Assembly: GCA_013821425.1 (NCBI GenBank)
Contig: JACDGV010000007.1
Coordinates: forward strand, 36,292-100,291
Source of the DNA: Nitrosospira sp.
Lineage (GTDB): Bacteria > Pseudomonadota > Gammaproteobacteria > Burkholderiales > Nitrosomonadaceae
Reading direction: 5' to 3'
Length of the DNA: 64,000 nucleotides
A program made the translations under genes and the position numbers. This document shows positions 1-10,275 of this stretch, piece after piece. Below the pieces are notes generated by a model. The model had not been told where the DNA came from and did not search any database. It saw only the letters and a program-made list of their open reading frames with translations. The first letter of the stretch is position 1; every line of letters begins with the position of its first letter.

Positions 1-446
1 GCCGGTTAGGCCTGGATGTGTTCGAGAAGATCCGTGAACAAATCCCCCTGGATCTCGTAGGGATGGGAGCAACCGAACTCGGTGGCCTGGGGGAAGTGCC
101 TCACGACGAGCTGCCGGCTTTTGAAGCGAAATACCGCTTCTTCTTTAATCCGATTCGCTATACGAGCCTCGGTCTATCGGTCTGCGAAGCGATGATGACG
201 GGATTGCCGGTGGTGGGGCTTGCTACGACCGAGATGGTGACAACAGTAAAAAACGGCAAGACGGGGTACGTTGAAACCGATGTGGACAAATTAATAGAGC
301 GCATGCGCTACCTGATCGATCATCCCGAACACGCGAAGGAACTGGGTCAAAACGCGAGGGAGTATGCGAACCGGAGGTTTAATATAAAGAGATTCATGAG
401 TGACTGGCAACGCATCGTCAGCGGCTTTGTCGAGAACGCCCGCTAA
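1..446 (+). CDS. Glycosyltransferase, C-terminal part (cut by window start)
   Basis: The reading frame is open to the window edge, so this is the C-terminal ~147 residues of a larger protein. The segment SLGLSVCEAMMTGLPVVG matches the donor-nucleotide-binding region of GT-B fold glycosyltransferases (GT1/GT4-like, with an E-x7-E-type stretch). It is followed by the usual terminal helices (WQRIVSGF). Probably it acts in cell-envelope polysaccharide or LPS synthesis, as suggested by the convergent GT9 gene. A GTG at 18 could be called as a start, but the frame continues upstream. Its TAA overlaps the TAG of the convergent gene. Acceptor and sugar are not predictable. Confidence 0.8.
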   Translation, partial: RLGLDVFEKIREQIPLDLVGMGATELGGLGEVPHDELPAFEAKYRFFFNPIRYTSLGLSVCEAMMTGLPVVGLATTEMVTTVKNGKTGYVETDVDKLIERMRYLIDHPEHAKELGQNAREYANRRFNIKRFMSDWQRIVSGFVENAR

Positions 447-1624
447 GCTTGAGGAGACAGTAATTCCGAGGCCAACTCAAGTATCTCCGCAACCGGGATG
501 CTATCAACAAACGAATACGGATGGTCGCACTCCGGCACTACCGGTTGAAATGGCCAGGGTGAAACAGGTTTAACGCCGCATTGGGGGCATTCCAGTTGCC
601 AACTTATCGCGACTCGATGACTGTTCCGGCTAAGCGGACCCCAGTTGAGCACATTGGGAGCCCAGAAAATACCGACCGTAAGCGCCCCCACCGCTCGCGC
701 CAGATGAAGTGGTCCCGTGTCATTGCTGATGACCAGTGAACTTTTCCGTAAGAGAGCGGCAAAGCCGCCAAGCGCAAGCGAAGTGCAAGGAATGGCCGTC
801 TGCTTCATTGCCTGCATGACGTTTGTCACGATCTCGTCTTCGTTTGGCGTACCCGTCAGCACAATTGCGTATCCCTTTTCGATAAGGCTGTCAGCTATAT
901 CGGCAAATTTTACCGCTGACCATCTCCGCCGGATGTCATCAGCGCCAGCATGAATCACGACATAGGGCCTGCCCTTCATGATCTCTCTAACGGGGGCAGT
1001 TTCCTGCTCGTCTGCCTTTGTCACCTCGATAGAAGGTTCGAGAATGGTAGTACGAGCTCCTATCAGAGCGGCAATTTCCAGACAGCGCAGAACCTCACTC
1101 TGGTAATGCACATACGGAATAAAGCGATCGATAGGTTCGGCGCCCTGGTTGCGCATCCCTACCGTAAGGCCGGCGCCCAGCTTATTGATAAAAGGATTGG
1201 CCGCTTTACCGTCGCCTTGCATATGAATAGCGATGGCGAACTTTTCAGCCTGCATTTCTTTGTAAAACAACTCAACTTCGCCTGATCCAGAACCGGAACG
1301 AGTGTCGTTGACCTGGCCTTTTGTTTCTACCGCATCGTTGACGCCCGCAAGTACTGGAAGGGTAATTACACGATCGACCACCGAGGGCCGCGTAGACAGG
1401 AATTCCTTTGCCCAAGGCTTGGCGAGCAGCACCAACTCCGCGCTCGGGTAGCTTTTCTTTATGGCCCCCAACGCTGGCAAGGTCACAATAAAATCGCCCA
1501 GTGCCTTTGCATGGAGAACGGCAATTTTACGTGGAGCGCCAGTCGGGTAAGCTGTTACCAAAATTTCGCAACCGCGCCGCCGCTTTCGTCGTCCCCGGTG
1601 ATGATATGTTCCCCGGCGAGCCAA
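443..1624 (-). CDS. Glycosyltransferase family 9 (heptosyltransferase-like)
   Basis: ADP-heptose:LPS heptosyltransferase-type GT-B enzyme expected to transfer a sugar to lipopolysaccharide core at the cytoplasmic face of the inner membrane. The N-terminal domain opens with IAVLHAKALGDFIVTLPAL, the classic GT9 first strand and helix. The C-terminal domain has VIHAGADDIRRRW and SNDTGPLHLARAVG, the nucleotide-sugar site. The first ~25 residues (Arg-rich, MARRGTYHHRGRRKRRRG) are unlike the family. A TTG at 1561 just before TAYPTG is an alternative start, so the N-terminus is uncertain. Ends convergently with the preceding glycosyltransferase. The exact substrate is unknown. Confidence 0.85.
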   Translation of the reverse strand: MARRGTYHHRGRRKRRRGCEILVTAYPTGAPRKIAVLHAKALGDFIVTLPALGAIKKSYPSAELVLLAKPWAKEFLSTRPSVVDRVITLPVLAGVNDAVETKGQVNDTRSGSGSGEVELFYKEMQAEKFAIAIHMQGDGKAANPFINKLGAGLTVGMRNQGAEPIDRFIPYVHYQSEVLRCLEIAALIGARTTILEPSIEVTKADEQETAPVREIMKGRPYVVIHAGADDIRRRWSAVKFADIADSLIEKGYAIVLTGTPNEDEIVTNVMQAMKQTAIPCTSLALGGFAALLRKSSLVISNDTGPLHLARAVGALTVGIFWAPNVLNWGPLSRNSHRVAISWQLECPQCGVKPVSPWPFQPVVPECDHPYSFVDSIPVAEILELASELLSPQA

Positions 1625-1722
1625 CCGCGGGGTTCCGCTTTCCGCTCGCCGGGGTTCAACAGCGGACTTGTTCGGTTGCTATCTAGGACGAGAAGCTCAT
1701 CCTGCAAAAAGACGCACATACA

Positions 1723-1917
1723 TTATGCAATCTGACCAATAGCCTTGCTGACGTCCGCTGGAGTTTCAAAGCTTTCGTCGGATAGCTGCTGAAGCGTTTG
1801 CATTATGTTGTCATCGGCTCCTTTCGATTTGGCATGGCCCACAATTTCGTCTTTTTTCGCCGGGCAATTCATACCGGATAAAAACTTTTGCACTTGAATC
1901 GGGTTGGCTGTTGCCAT
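1723..1917 (-). CDS. DUF2795 domain small protein
   Basis: A 64-residue protein that is almost entirely a DUF2795 domain. It begins ANPIQVQKFLSGMNCPAKK and ends FETPADVSKAIGQI, both hallmarks of the family. These proteins are small, helical and cytosolic; their function is not established, and they often accompany stress or CBS-domain genes. The start ATG is preceded by an AGGAGG-like sequence (the plus-strand text at 1919-1926 is the complement of GGAGGA). The gene is monocistronic. Confidence 0.85.
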   Translation of the reverse strand: MATANPIQVQKFLSGMNCPAKKDEIVGHAKSKGADDNIMQTLQQLSDESFETPADVSKAIGQIA

Positions 1918-1968
1918 AACTCCTCCTTTATTCCGTCGATAGTATGAAGGTCAATAGGGAACTTGGAC

Positions 1969-1983
1969 TAAGGAAGCCCTGAA
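1969..1983 (+). repeat. Dispersed intergenic repeat, copy A (partial)
   Basis: TAAGGAAGCCCTGAA, identical to the core of copies at 37215-37227 (minus), 38751-38773 and 46857-46881 (minus). It lies in the gap beyond the 3' end of the DUF393 gene. The match ends after 15 bases, so this is a short or decayed copy. Confidence 0.6.
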
Positions 1984-2170
1984 GTTTCAGCCCCGCACGA
2001 AGGTTTCCCTCTCGATATTAGAATAGACCACTTACTAGCTGGGCGCAATGCAACTGCCGCTAATGGGCTTCAGCATAGGTATATATTGAGATGGAAGTCG
2101 ACGACTGATTATCCTTTCACATTTAGAGACGTACTGTCTCTGGTTGGCTTCCAAAGCTGCACGTCGGGCA

Positions 2171-2539
2171 TTACCAGTGGCGCTTTGCGCGATTCCAGCG
2201 GTACAGTGCCCGGGCAAAGACGTTATAGACCAGACGGGTCAGCTGCTGGATGATGGGCAACTGCACCAGTTTCGCGAGCCAACGCTGGCCGGGCGTTTGG
2301 GACCAGAGGCGTGCGAAGGCGTCCGCGCCAACATCCAGCCGGCCATCCTCGGTTTTTACATGCAGCCGTTCCCGCACTTGCTCCAATGGAACCCCCACCT
2401 CTTCTGCTGCTTCCGGGTGGGTGTGCACATCGATCCATTCGACGTCCTTGCCACCGCAGGCCTCCATGCGGCGGCGCTGATCCTTGATTCCCGCATTGCA
2501 CACCGGGCAGGCGCTGTTGTAGTAGACCTTGCTGTGCAT
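2171..2539 (-). CDS. DUF393 (DCC family) thiol-disulfide oxidoreductase-like protein
   Basis: A 122-residue protein of the DCC/DUF393 family, a thioredoxin-like group named for its conserved residues. The N-terminal KVYYNSACPVCNAGI places Cys11 and Cys14 in the expected CPVC redox position after the first strand. The central WIDVHTHPEAAEEVG and C-terminal YNVFARALYRWNR segments also fit the family. No signal peptide is visible, so it is probably cytoplasmic or membrane-associated. Its substrate is unknown. It stands alone, with about 450 bases of non-coding DNA upstream. Confidence 0.85.
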   Translation of the reverse strand: MHSKVYYNSACPVCNAGIKDQRRRMEACGGKDVEWIDVHTHPEAAEEVGVPLEQVRERLHVKTEDGRLDVGADAFARLWSQTPGQRWLAKLVQLPIIQQLTRLVYNVFARALYRWNRAKRHW

Positions 2540-2993
2540 ATTAAGCCGTGCCTATTGCTGCTTGCCGACGCCTGGATTCAGCGGCGTGACGGCTTGATGC
2601 AACCCGTTCCAGAATAAACATTGCCGCTTGCGATCAAGAGCAACTGACAGAAATTGGGGCGCTCGTCTTACCACCAAGTGACAGAGCCTTTCAAAAACAA
2701 GTAAAAATGATGGGAATTGTCCATTCAACGATAGTAAGCCTTTTCAGAGGGACCGTGTAACCATAGTGATTTAGTGTACGGAACAAGAAACCTCCTTGTC
2801 CTTTGAAAGCAGACAAGCCTGCCTGAAGCACATTCAGGAAAAAACGTGTCCGAAATTGTCGCGCCAGGCATGAACAATCTTCTCCTATTAGCCTTACGAT
2901 AATAGCTATAGCATTTCGTTGCTTTTTGAAAGTCCCTGGTTCTGCCGAAGCACCTTCATGAATCTGGACATTTCCCTCCCCGGCCATGGAAGT
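2540..2993. other. Intergenic stretch without a supported gene
   Basis: 454 bases between the start of the DUF393 gene and the end of ynfA. The only long open frame (2691-2987, minus, 98 codons) has no recognisable family features, so I do not call it. No clear hairpin terminator or repeat was seen. Confidence 0.5.
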
Positions 2994-3326
2994 TTAGGCA
3001 TGCCTTGGGGCGAACATGATAATGGCCATACCTGCCAGCGCCACCAGGGAACCGGTCACATCCCAAACCGTGGGCCTGATGCCTTGTACAGCCCATAGCC
3101 AGAATACTGCGACAAAAACATAGACCCCTCCATATGCGGCGTAGGTCCGGCCTGCGGCGGTGGGATGAAGCGTGAGTAGCCATGCAAATAATGCGAGGCT
3201 GGCGGCTGCAGGTAAAAGGAGCCATGCATTCCCACCCTGTTTGAGCCAGAGGTAAGGCAGATAGCAACCCACTATTTCGGCAAGGGCCGTGACCAGGAAG
3301 AGAAAAAAAGTTTTCAGCTCGAACAT
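2994..3326 (-). CDS. ynfA: YnfA/UPF0060 family small membrane protein
   Basis: A 110-residue protein with four predicted membrane segments (about residues 5-25, 33-53, 61-82 and 88-106). The family signature [13 protein letters not shown] and the early [16 protein letters not shown] are clear. UPF0060 proteins are small inner-membrane proteins structurally resembling small multidrug resistance transporters. The transported substrate is not firmly known. The length is typical (107-112 aa). Single gene, with no partner visible. Confidence 0.9.
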   Translation of the reverse strand: MFELKTFFLFLVTALAEIVGCYLPYLWLKQGGNAWLLLPAAASLALFAWLLTLHPTAAGRTYAAYGGVYVFVAVFWLWAVQGIRPTVWDVTGSLVALAGMAIIMFAPRHA

Positions 3327-3602
3327 GATCAGTCCTGGTTATCTCACCCCATTTACAGGTATCGAATAACACTCGCCATATTTTGCGCTCTTTAGCAAGG
3401 ACCAATAATACAGACTTTGAAAAGGCAATCTGTACATAAGCGTTTTTTGTGCAATGGCGCACCAACAAAATCAGTCGCGAACTCTTCAATTTACGGCTTT
3501 TAAGGCGGCTTTGCGATCGTTCAATCGTCCGCAAGACGATTCGCGCTAGCGGGGTTTCGAACATTTTCCCGATTTGGGCACCGTCGCGCAAATCCTGCTT
3601 TT

Positions 3603-4241
3603 TTACCGCTCCCCGGACTTCTCAATTGCGCGCTTCATCACAGCCTTGAAAAGTTTGGGTATCGCAATCGTATTCGACATGTTGGTAACAAAGTCGGGGA
3701 TCAAACCGCCGGGATTCGTCAGCAATGTGTAGGTGAGCCGCGTACGCTCTCCACCGTCTAGCGGCTCCGCAAGCCATGAACCTTCGTTGAGCTTGATTCG
3801 TACCACTCCTTCAACCTCGGGGTAGGCCTCTGGACTTACCGCCCACTCGACCTTGAATACGCCGCCATTCGCGGTCGAGCCCGACGTCAGCCGAACCCTG
3901 AGCGGGTAGTCGCGCTCGCTCACAAATGGCGGCGCTAAACGAGCATAAGTTATAACCTCGCTATCGCTCTGGCGACTGAGCACCGTGGACTCTTCCACAT
4001 ACGGCATGAACTCGGTGAAATGCCCGAAGTCGCTGACAGCATCGAAAACGGTTTGCGGCGGAGCGGCTACCTCGCCAACCGCCACGATTCTGCGCCCTTG
4101 TTCGACGTCCTTTGTAAAAATAACAAGATCGCTGGTACGATGAGCTTCAGTCCACCCCGTACCAGGGCTTTTCACGTCGAGAGCCTGCACGGATGAGGCG
4201 CCAAACACCACGAGGACAGCCAGGGCGGTAACGCGACGCAT
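3603..4241 (-). CDS. Secreted START/SRPBCC-fold (polyketide cyclase/CoQ10-binding-like) protein
   Basis: A 212-residue protein with an N-terminal signal peptide (about residues 1-20, ending SVQA). The rest is a START-like domain: VAAPPQTVFDAVSDFGHFTEFMPYV is the typical first strand-helix of SRPBCC lipid-binding proteins. The C-terminal helix (IAIPKLFKAVMKRAIEKSG) would close the hydrophobic pocket. Probably a periplasmic protein binding a lipid or other hydrophobic ligand. The ligand is unknown. A similar fold occurs in ubiquinone-binding Coq10/RatA, but those are cytosolic or mitochondrial, so I give no symbol. Confidence 0.8.
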   Translation of the reverse strand: MRRVTALAVLVVFGASSVQALDVKSPGTGWTEAHRTSDLVIFTKDVEQGRRIVAVGEVAAPPQTVFDAVSDFGHFTEFMPYVEESTVLSRQSDSEVITYARLAPPFVSERDYPLRVRLTSGSTANGGVFKVEWAVSPEAYPEVEGVVRIKLNEGSWLAEPLDGGERTRLTYTLLTNPGGLIPDFVTNMSNTIAIPKLFKAVMKRAIEKSGER

Positions 4242-4292
4242 GGAGCTCCCGAAAAGTGCCTTATTGACATGTGGACGCTAAATTAGAGCATT

Positions 4293-4910
4293 CTACTTCC
4301 ATTCCACCTGGCGGTCGCCTTTAACCAGGCGGATACTACGAAACCATCCCCCTGCCAATACCGGCTCGTCCCTGGCCATGCCCAGTTCCGGAGCGGCTGC
4401 CAGCACCTCCTCGAACACCACGTCCAGTCTTGTAACGATATGCTGCGACACCAAATTCAACATCCGCCTGAACCATGCCGTCTCGCCTGGCTTGAGAAAC
4501 TTGTCGAGTATCAGCACGCTTCCACCCGGCCTCAGTACGCGCGCGGTTTCCCGGAGGCACGCGCGCGCATCCGGCACGATCGCGAGAATCAGATGAAGCA
4601 CCACGTGGTCGAAAGAGGCATCGGCAAAGGGCAGGGACATGCTATCGCCACGGACAAGATTCAGGGAAAGATTTCCAGTACGGGGCTTTACCCGGTCAAG
4701 CATCGCGGCGGTAAGATCGAGTCCGGTATAGCGATGCTCCGGCGGAAGATGAGGGAGGTCAAGGCCGGTGCCGATCCCGCTGATGAGGATATCGAGTTCG
4801 CCCTGCTGCGGCAATTGCCCGAGACTTGCCGCGCGCAGGCCGGTGCCCGCGGCCGCGAGCAAGGTGTCGTAAAGCGGGGCGATGACGGTGTAAGAGCGGC
4901 GCAGAGACAT
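4293..4910 (-). CDS. Class I SAM-dependent methyltransferase (UbiE/PmtA-like)
   Basis: A 205-residue Rossmann-fold methyltransferase. Motif I is ILISGIGTGLDLPHLP (the usual GxGxG, with IGIGTG seen in phospholipid methyltransferases). YTGLDLTAAMLDR is motif II, and SFDHVVLHLILAIVPDA corresponds to motif IV/post-I. ETARVLRPGGSVLILDKF is motif V-VI. The N-terminal RRSYTVIAPLYDTLL is typical of UbiE/COQ5 and PmtA-like enzymes. The substrate could be phosphatidylethanolamine or a quinone precursor; sequence alone does not decide. It starts just downstream of lgt on the same strand (11-base gap), so the two are probably cotranscribed. Confidence 0.85.
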   Translation of the reverse strand: MSLRRSYTVIAPLYDTLLAAAGTGLRAASLGQLPQQGELDILISGIGTGLDLPHLPPEHRYTGLDLTAAMLDRVKPRTGNLSLNLVRGDSMSLPFADASFDHVVLHLILAIVPDARACLRETARVLRPGGSVLILDKFLKPGETAWFRRMLNLVSQHIVTRLDVVFEEVLAAAPELGMARDEPVLAGGWFRSIRLVKGDRQVEWK

Positions 4911-4921
4911 GAGAAAGAGTT

Positions 4922-5779
4922 CTACTTCCTATTCCGCTTCGCGGCTGTGACCGATCTGGCCGGCTTATCCGGTTTCCCCGTTTGAGATGGCGGAGGAGCA
5001 GGCGTGCGGTAAACCCAGGCCATCATGATTACCCCCGCCACAATCATCGGCAGCGATAGCCACTGGCCCATGCTGATACCCAATGTCATCACGCCCATGA
5101 AGCCATCATCCGGTTCGCGGAAAAATTCGGCAGTGGAGCGGAATACGCCATAGCCGATGAGGAACATCCCCGAGACCGCACCGACCGGTCTCGGCTTTGC
5201 CGAGTAAATCCATACCAACGCGAAAAAAGCCAGTCCTTCCAGTGCAAACTCATAGAGCTGGGAAGGATGGCGCGGGAGGCCGTCCACATGGGGAAAGACC
5301 ATGCCCCAGGGCACATCGGTGGGACGTCCCCATAACTCGGCATTTATAAAATTACCAATGCGGCCGGCGCCCAGCCCCAAAGGCACCAGCGGCGCAATGA
5401 AGTCCGTTACGGCCAGCCATGGGAGTTTATATTTCCGGGCCAGCAGCGCCATGGCGGTTATTACGCCGAGAAAACCGCCATGGAAGGACATTCCACCCTG
5501 CCATACGGAAAGGATTTCCAGCGGATGCTGGAGGTAATAGCCAAACTGATAAAATAGCACGTGGCCCAGACGGCCACCCAATACCACTCCCAGTACGCCG
5601 TAAAATAGCATGTCATCCAGCATAGCGTGGGTGAACGCCCCACCCGGATTACGCTTGATGCGGTAGCGGCCCAGCAGTATGAACAGCGCAAATGCCAGGA
5701 GATACATGAGCCCGTACCAGCGGACGGCAAGAGGGCCAATATAGATGGCAACCGGGTCGAACTGCGGGTGAACGAGCAT
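4922..5779 (-). CDS. lgt: Prolipoprotein diacylglyceryl transferase
   Basis: Transfers diacylglycerol from phosphatidylglycerol to the lipobox cysteine of prelipoproteins in the inner membrane, the first step of lipoprotein maturation. 285 residues, with about seven membrane segments. The signature [18 protein letters not shown] lies at residues 135-152 with the key Arg at 140. MSFHGG holds the conserved His100. The N-terminal [20 protein letters not shown] is family-typical. The short Pro/Lys-rich tail (residues 260-285) is cytoplasmic. Divergent from ilvD across a ~190-base promoter region. Confidence 0.97.
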   Translation of the reverse strand: MLVHPQFDPVAIYIGPLAVRWYGLMYLLAFALFILLGRYRIKRNPGGAFTHAMLDDMLFYGVLGVVLGGRLGHVLFYQFGYYLQHPLEILSVWQGGMSFHGGFLGVITAMALLARKYKLPWLAVTDFIAPLVPLGLGAGRIGNFINAELWGRPTDVPWGMVFPHVDGLPRHPSQLYEFALEGLAFFALVWIYSAKPRPVGAVSGMFLIGYGVFRSTAEFFREPDDGFMGVMTLGISMGQWLSLPMIVAGVIMMAWVYRTPAPPPSQTGKPDKPARSVTAAKRNRK

Positions 5780-5972
5780 AGGCTTCTGCTTTTTAGGCTA
5801 AAATAGGTGATTATACAGCCACTGTTGGCACGTCGAATGGCCGAGAAACATTAATAGGAAAACCGTCCTACCTGGCCTCCCCCCATTTTCCATAGCCGTT
5901 TTACCATTCGCACTTCCAGGTACGCTGCGGATGCTAATGATTAGAGTTTTTCCAACCTTTCAAGGAGCATTT

Positions 5973-7643
5973 ATGTCAGATAATCAACGCAGCCGGGCCA
6001 TCACGCATGGGGCGCAGCGTACCCCTAACCGCGCCATGCTGCGCGCGGTAGGTTTTAGCGACAGCGATTTTGACAAACCTATCGTCGGCGTCGCTAATGG
6101 CTTTTCCACCATCACACCTTGCAACAAGGGATTGAATGAGTTAGCGGTGAAGGCCGAACAGGCGTTGAAAAAAGCCGGTGCGATGCCGCAGATGTTCGGC
6201 ACCATCACCGTTTCCGACGGTATCTCCATGGGAACGGAAGGCATGAAATATTCGCTGGTTTCCCGCGAGGTGATTGCAGACTCCATAGAGACGGCGGTGC
6301 AGGCCGAAAGCATGGATGGCGTGATTGCGATCGGGGGCTGCGACAAGAACATGCCCGGCGCGATGATTGCGATGGCACGGATGAATATTCCGGCTATTTT
6401 TGAGTACGGCGGCACCATCAAACCCGGTAATTACCAGGGAAGGGATTTGACCGTCGTCAGCGCTTTCGAAGCGGTCGGGCAATATACGGCGCACAAGATA
6501 GACGAAAAGGAATTGCTTGAAGTGGAGCGGCATGCCTGCCCGGGGGCCGGTTCCTGCGGTGGCATGTTCACCGCCAACAGCATGTCGTCGGCATTCGAAG
6601 CGATGGGAATGAGCCTGCCTTACTCCTCCACGATGGCCGCGGAAGATGATGAAAAGGCCGATAGCGCCACCCGCTCCGGCGAAGTCCTGGTTGAAGCCAT
6701 CAAGAGGCAGCTCCGCCCGCGTGACATTATCACCAGAAAATCCATAGAGAACGCGATTGCCGTAATCATGGCGGTCGGCGGCTCAACCAATGCCGTGCTG
6801 CATTTTCTCGCTATTGCTCATGCGGCGGAGGTGGAGTGGACGATCGACGATTTTGAGCGCATGCGCAAGGTGCCGGTGCTGTGCGACCTGAAACCTTCGG
6901 GCCGGTATGTCGCCACCGATCTGCATAAGGCGGGGGGAATTCCGCAGGTAATGAAGATGCTGCTCGAACACGGGTTGCTGCACGGCGACTGTATAACCAT
7001 TAGCGGCCAGACCGTGGCAGAAGTATTGAAGTACGTTCCTCCTGCGCCGCGCCGCGATCAGGATGTAATCCGCCCATGGGAAAATCCGATGTATGCGCAG
7101 GGCCATCTCGCGATACTTAAAGGCAATCTCTCCACAGAGGGCTGCGTGGCGAAGATAACCGGCGTGAAGACACCGAAAATTACAGGCCCGGCGCGGGTAT
7201 TCGAATCGGAAGAAACCTGTATGGCGGCCATTCTCGCTCGCCAAATACAGCCTGGTGATGTGGTGGTCATACGCTATGAAGGGCCAAAAGGTGGCCCCGG
7301 CATGCGTGAAATGCTCTCCCCCACCTCCGCGCTCATCGGCGAAGGGCTGGGCGACTCCGTGGCGCTTATCACCGATGGCCGCTTTTCGGGCGGCACTTAT
7401 GGAATGGTGGTCGGTCACGTCGCGCCCGAAGCTTTCGTGGGAGGCCTCATAGCGCTGGTGCATGAAGGCGACGCCATTACCATTGATGCCGAACAACGGC
7501 TGCTGCAGCTTAATGTTCCGGCGGAAGAACTGGCGCGGCGAAGCGCAGGATGGACCCCCCCGCAGCCCCGCTACACCCGGGGCGTACTCGCAAAGTATGC
7601 CAAACTGGTTTCGAGCGCCAGCCAGGGAGCGGTAACAGACTAG
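5973..7643 (+). CDS. ilvD: Dihydroxy-acid dehydratase
   Basis: Converts 2,3-dihydroxy-3-methylvalerate or -isovalerate to the 2-keto acid in isoleucine/valine synthesis, using an Fe-S cluster. Conserved elements are [11 protein letters not shown] and [16 protein letters not shown] (cluster cysteines) and the C-terminal DGRFSGG active-site serine region. 556 residues, the normal length. The start is placed at the ATG at 5973 because AAGGAG lies 7 bases upstream and the protein then begins [16 protein letters not shown], as in homologues. An in-frame ATG at 5931 would add 14 atypical residues. Divergent from lgt; the following gene starts 23 bases after the stop. Confidence 0.97.
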   Translation: MSDNQRSRAITHGAQRTPNRAMLRAVGFSDSDFDKPIVGVANGFSTITPCNKGLNELAVKAEQALKKAGAMPQMFGTITVSDGISMGTEGMKYSLVSREVIADSIETAVQAESMDGVIAIGGCDKNMPGAMIAMARMNIPAIFEYGGTIKPGNYQGRDLTVVSAFEAVGQYTAHKIDEKELLEVERHACPGAGSCGGMFTANSMSSAFEAMGMSLPYSSTMAAEDDEKADSATRSGEVLVEAIKRQLRPRDIITRKSIENAIAVIMAVGGSTNAVLHFLAIAHAAEVEWTIDDFERMRKVPVLCDLKPSGRYVATDLHKAGGIPQVMKMLLEHGLLHGDCITISGQTVAEVLKYVPPAPRRDQDVIRPWENPMYAQGHLAILKGNLSTEGCVAKITGVKTPKITGPARVFESEETCMAAILARQIQPGDVVVIRYEGPKGGPGMREMLSPTSALIGEGLGDSVALITDGRFSGGTYGMVVGHVAPEAFVGGLIALVHEGDAITIDAEQRLLQLNVPAEELARRSAGWTPPQPRYTRGVLAKYAKLVSSASQGAVTD

Positions 7644-7666
7644 AAGCTACGGAACAGCTCCCAACC

Positions 7667-9799
7667 ATGCCCAATCATCTTGAACGCGAAACCAGTCCTT
7701 ATCTGCTTCAGCATGCGGATAACCCTGTGAACTGGTACCCATGGGGAGAGGAGGCGCAAACGCTGGCGCGCGCACAAAACAAGCCAATCCTGCTTTCCAT
7801 TGGCTACTCGGCCTGTCACTGGTGCCATGTAATGGCACACGAGTGCTTTGAAGATGCGGAAGTTGCCTCGGCGATGAATCGGCACTTTATCAACATCAAG
7901 GTGGATCGCGAGGAACGACCGGATATCGATCAGATATATCAGACCGCCCTTTACATGCTCACGCGGCGCAATGGCGGATGGCCGCTGACCGTGTTTCTCA
8001 CGCCCGACCAGAAGCCTTTTTTCGGGGGTACGTACTTTCCGAAAACGGCGCGGCATGGCCTGCCAGGTTTTCTTGATCTGTTGCCGCGCGTGGCGGAGAC
8101 CTATCATGTTCGGGGCGCAGATATCGAGCGGCAGGCCGCCTCACTGCTGAAATCATTCGTCAACATGCTGCCATCGAGGAGTACGGGTGGGCCAGCATTT
8201 TCAGAGCAACCGCTTGCCCGGGCGCTCGCGGAATTAGAGGACCGCTTCGATTCTGCCAATGGGGGTTTTGGCGATGCGCCAAAGTTCTTCCATCCAACGG
8301 AACTGGAATTTTGCTTGCGCCGTTACTTTGCCGAAGATAACCACGAAGCCTTGCACATGGCCGCCTTCACCCTGAAAAAGATGGCCGAAGGCGGTGTTTA
8401 TGACCAGCTTGGGGGCGGTTTCTGCCGTTACAGCACGGACCCGTTCTGGCGCATACCTCACTTTGAAAAAATGCTCTATGACAACGGGCCGTTGCTGCGG
8501 CTCTACGCTGACGCCTGGCTCACCACCCATGACCCCCTGTTCGAGCAAACGGTGGATGAAACGGCCGGATGGGTGATGCGCGAAATGCAGGGATCCGGGC
8601 CACAGGGCAGCGTCGACGTGCAGACAGGGAACAAAGGCAGCGCTGGCAGACGCACCACGGAAGGCGGCTACTACTCGACACTGGATGCCGATTCCGAAAA
8701 TGAGGAAGGCAAATTCTACGTCTGGGACCTCGGTGACGTGGCGCAAATTCTTTCACCGGAAGAATATGCCGTGGTTGCGCCCTATTACGGCCTGTCCGGT
8801 AATCCGAACTTTGAAGACAAGCACTGGAATCTGGGGATTACGCAGCCGCTTGCAGACGTTGCCTTGCACGTTTGCATCAGCGAGGAAGAAGCGCAGCTAA
8901 GACTTGCGTCGGCGCGGAAAAGACTTTTGAGCAAGCGGGAACTGCGGGTGCATCCGGGACGTGACGAGAAGATCCTCACGAGCTGGAACGGGCTAATGAT
9001 AAAAGGGATGGCGCGCGCGGGTCGCGTATTCGCGCGCGAGGATTGGGTCCGATCGGCTAGCGTCGCGGTGGATTTCATTCGTTCCACTCTTTGGCGAAAC
9101 AACCGCCTGCTCGCAACCTATAAGGATGGCAGGTCTCATCTCAATGCCTATCTCGACGATTATGCCTTCCTGCTGGATGGCTTGCTGGAACTGATGCAGG
9201 CCGAGTTTCGCCAGACTGACCTGGATTTCGCCGTTGCACTGGCGGATGTGTTGCTGGAGCAATTCGAAGATACCGGGGAGGGAGGGTTTTTCTTTACCAG
9301 CCACGATCATGAAAAGCTGATTCATCGTGCCAAGCCCGGCCATGACAGCGCAACCCCTTCAGGCAATGGCGTCGTGGTATCGGGGTTGCAGCGGCTCGGG
9401 CATCTTCTCGGGGAATTCCGTTACTTGCAGGCGGCGGAACGCGCACTGGAATTATTCTATCCGTCCCTGTCCCACTATCCCGGTTCCTGCTGCAGCCTGT
9501 TGATAGCGCTGGAGCAATCGCTCTCTCCACCGCAAATTATAGTCCTGCGCGGACCGGCAGATGCTTTGGCGGAATGGAAGGATGCTTTACGCCGCGCTTC
9601 CCCTTGCAGCCTTGTATTTGCGTTGCCTGCGGAACTTGTTGGGTTGCCGGCAAGTCTGAGTAAACCGGCAGCATTGGATAATACTGTCAACGCCTGGGTT
9701 TGCAGCGGGGAAAAATGCTTACCGGAGATCACCGACCTGCAGGAGTTACTGCGCGTCAGCGAAATTCAAGGTAAGATTAGATTCCCCTTCAATAAATAA
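7667..9799 (+). CDS. DUF255 thioredoxin-domain protein (YyaL/SPATA20 family)
   Basis: A 710-residue protein. The N-terminal DUF255 thioredoxin-like domain has the motif SACHWCHVM (Cys50, Cys53). The long C-terminal part is an (alpha/alpha)6 glycosidase/epimerase-like barrel ([35 protein letters not shown]). The family is widespread and conserved, but its biochemical role is not settled. The start is set at the ATG at 7667 because the protein then begins [28 protein letters not shown] sequence, the family start. An earlier in-frame ATG at 7550 lies inside ilvD. Likely cotranscribed with ilvD; no signal peptide. Confidence 0.9.
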   Translation: MPNHLERETSPYLLQHADNPVNWYPWGEEAQTLARAQNKPILLSIGYSACHWCHVMAHECFEDAEVASAMNRHFINIKVDREERPDIDQIYQTALYMLTRRNGGWPLTVFLTPDQKPFFGGTYFPKTARHGLPGFLDLLPRVAETYHVRGADIERQAASLLKSFVNMLPSRSTGGPAFSEQPLARALAELEDRFDSANGGFGDAPKFFHPTELEFCLRRYFAEDNHEALHMAAFTLKKMAEGGVYDQLGGGFCRYSTDPFWRIPHFEKMLYDNGPLLRLYADAWLTTHDPLFEQTVDETAGWVMREMQGSGPQGSVDVQTGNKGSAGRRTTEGGYYSTLDADSENEEGKFYVWDLGDVAQILSPEEYAVVAPYYGLSGNPNFEDKHWNLGITQPLADVALHVCISEEEAQLRLASARKRLLSKRELRVHPGRDEKILTSWNGLMIKGMARAGRVFAREDWVRSASVAVDFIRSTLWRNNRLLATYKDGRSHLNAYLDDYAFLLDGLLELMQAEFRQTDLDFAVALADVLLEQFEDTGEGGFFFTSHDHEKLIHRAKPGHDSATPSGNGVVVSGLQRLGHLLGEFRYLQAAERALELFYPSLSHYPGSCCSLLIALEQSLSPPQIIVLRGPADALAEWKDALRRASPCSLVFALPAELVGLPASLSKPAALDNTVNAWVCSGEKCLPEITDLQELLRVSEIQGKIRFPFNK

Positions 9800-9816
9800 C
9801 GGATAAAGGAGTAAGT

Positions 9817-10128
9817 ATGAAAGCTGTCTGGATGGGAATAGTAACGGCATCAGCCCTGTTAATTGCAGGTACCGCGCAGGCGAATGCGGACCTGGCGAAG
9901 GCCAACGGTTGCACGAATTGTCACACCGTTGACACGAAATTGGTCGGACCGTCTTTAAAGGATATTGCGGCCAAGTACAAGGGCGACGCAAATGCCCAAG
10001 CCAGTCTGGCAGAGAAAATAAAGAAGGGAAGCAGCGGGGTCTGGGGTCCGGTTCCGATGCCCCCGAATGCGCATGTCAGCGATGAGAATGCCAAGACTCT
10101 GGCGGGATGGGTCCTCTCGCTCAAGTAA
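9817..10128 (+). CDS. Class I cytochrome c (c-551/c-552 type)
   Basis: A 103-residue periplasmic monohaem cytochrome. The signal peptide spans about residues 1-22 (cleavage after AQA). The haem site is CTNCH (Cys32, Cys35, His36). The distal Met is Met81 in GPVPMPPN, the usual cytochrome c-551/552 context. It would shuttle electrons between membrane complexes, e.g. towards a terminal oxidase; in ammonia oxidisers such small cytochromes are abundant. RBS AAGGAG lies 6 bases before the ATG. It follows the DUF255 gene by 17 bases and is closed by a strong terminator. Confidence 0.93.
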   Translation: MKAVWMGIVTASALLIAGTAQANADLAKANGCTNCHTVDTKLVGPSLKDIAAKYKGDANAQASLAEKIKKGSSGVWGPVPMPPNAHVSDENAKTLAGWVLSLK

Positions 10129-10152
10129 TCTCAAGTACCTGTATGAAAGAGA

Positions 10153-10183
10153 GCCGGCGCAGTTTGGGCGCCGGCCTTTTTAT
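10153..10183 (+). terminator. Rho-independent terminator after cytochrome c gene
   Basis: A perfect 8-bp GC-only stem (GCCGGCGC at 10153-10160 with GCGCCGGC at 10168-10175), a 7-base loop and then CTTTTTATTTT. It lies 24 bases after the cytochrome stop codon. Confidence 0.92.
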
Positions 10184-10275
10184 TTTCCGAGCGTCAAGCC
10201 ATTAGAGCCATGAGCGTTCCTCCATATCGTGCTGACAATCAGGACGCGTTTGCGCATATCTCCGCAGTTTGAATT

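Noticed and set aside
950..1285. Plus-strand frame opposite the GT9 gene
   Set aside because: Shadow of the glycosyltransferase coding strand; the GT9 frame has clear family motifs.
2691..2987. 98-codon minus-strand open frame between the DUF393 gene and ynfA
   Set aside because: No recognisable domain, signal or family pattern, and it lies in a gap with no supporting context; left as non-coding.
6783..7496. 237-codon minus-strand frame inside ilvD
   Set aside because: Antisense to a fully conserved ilvD; His/Arg-rich shadow translation.
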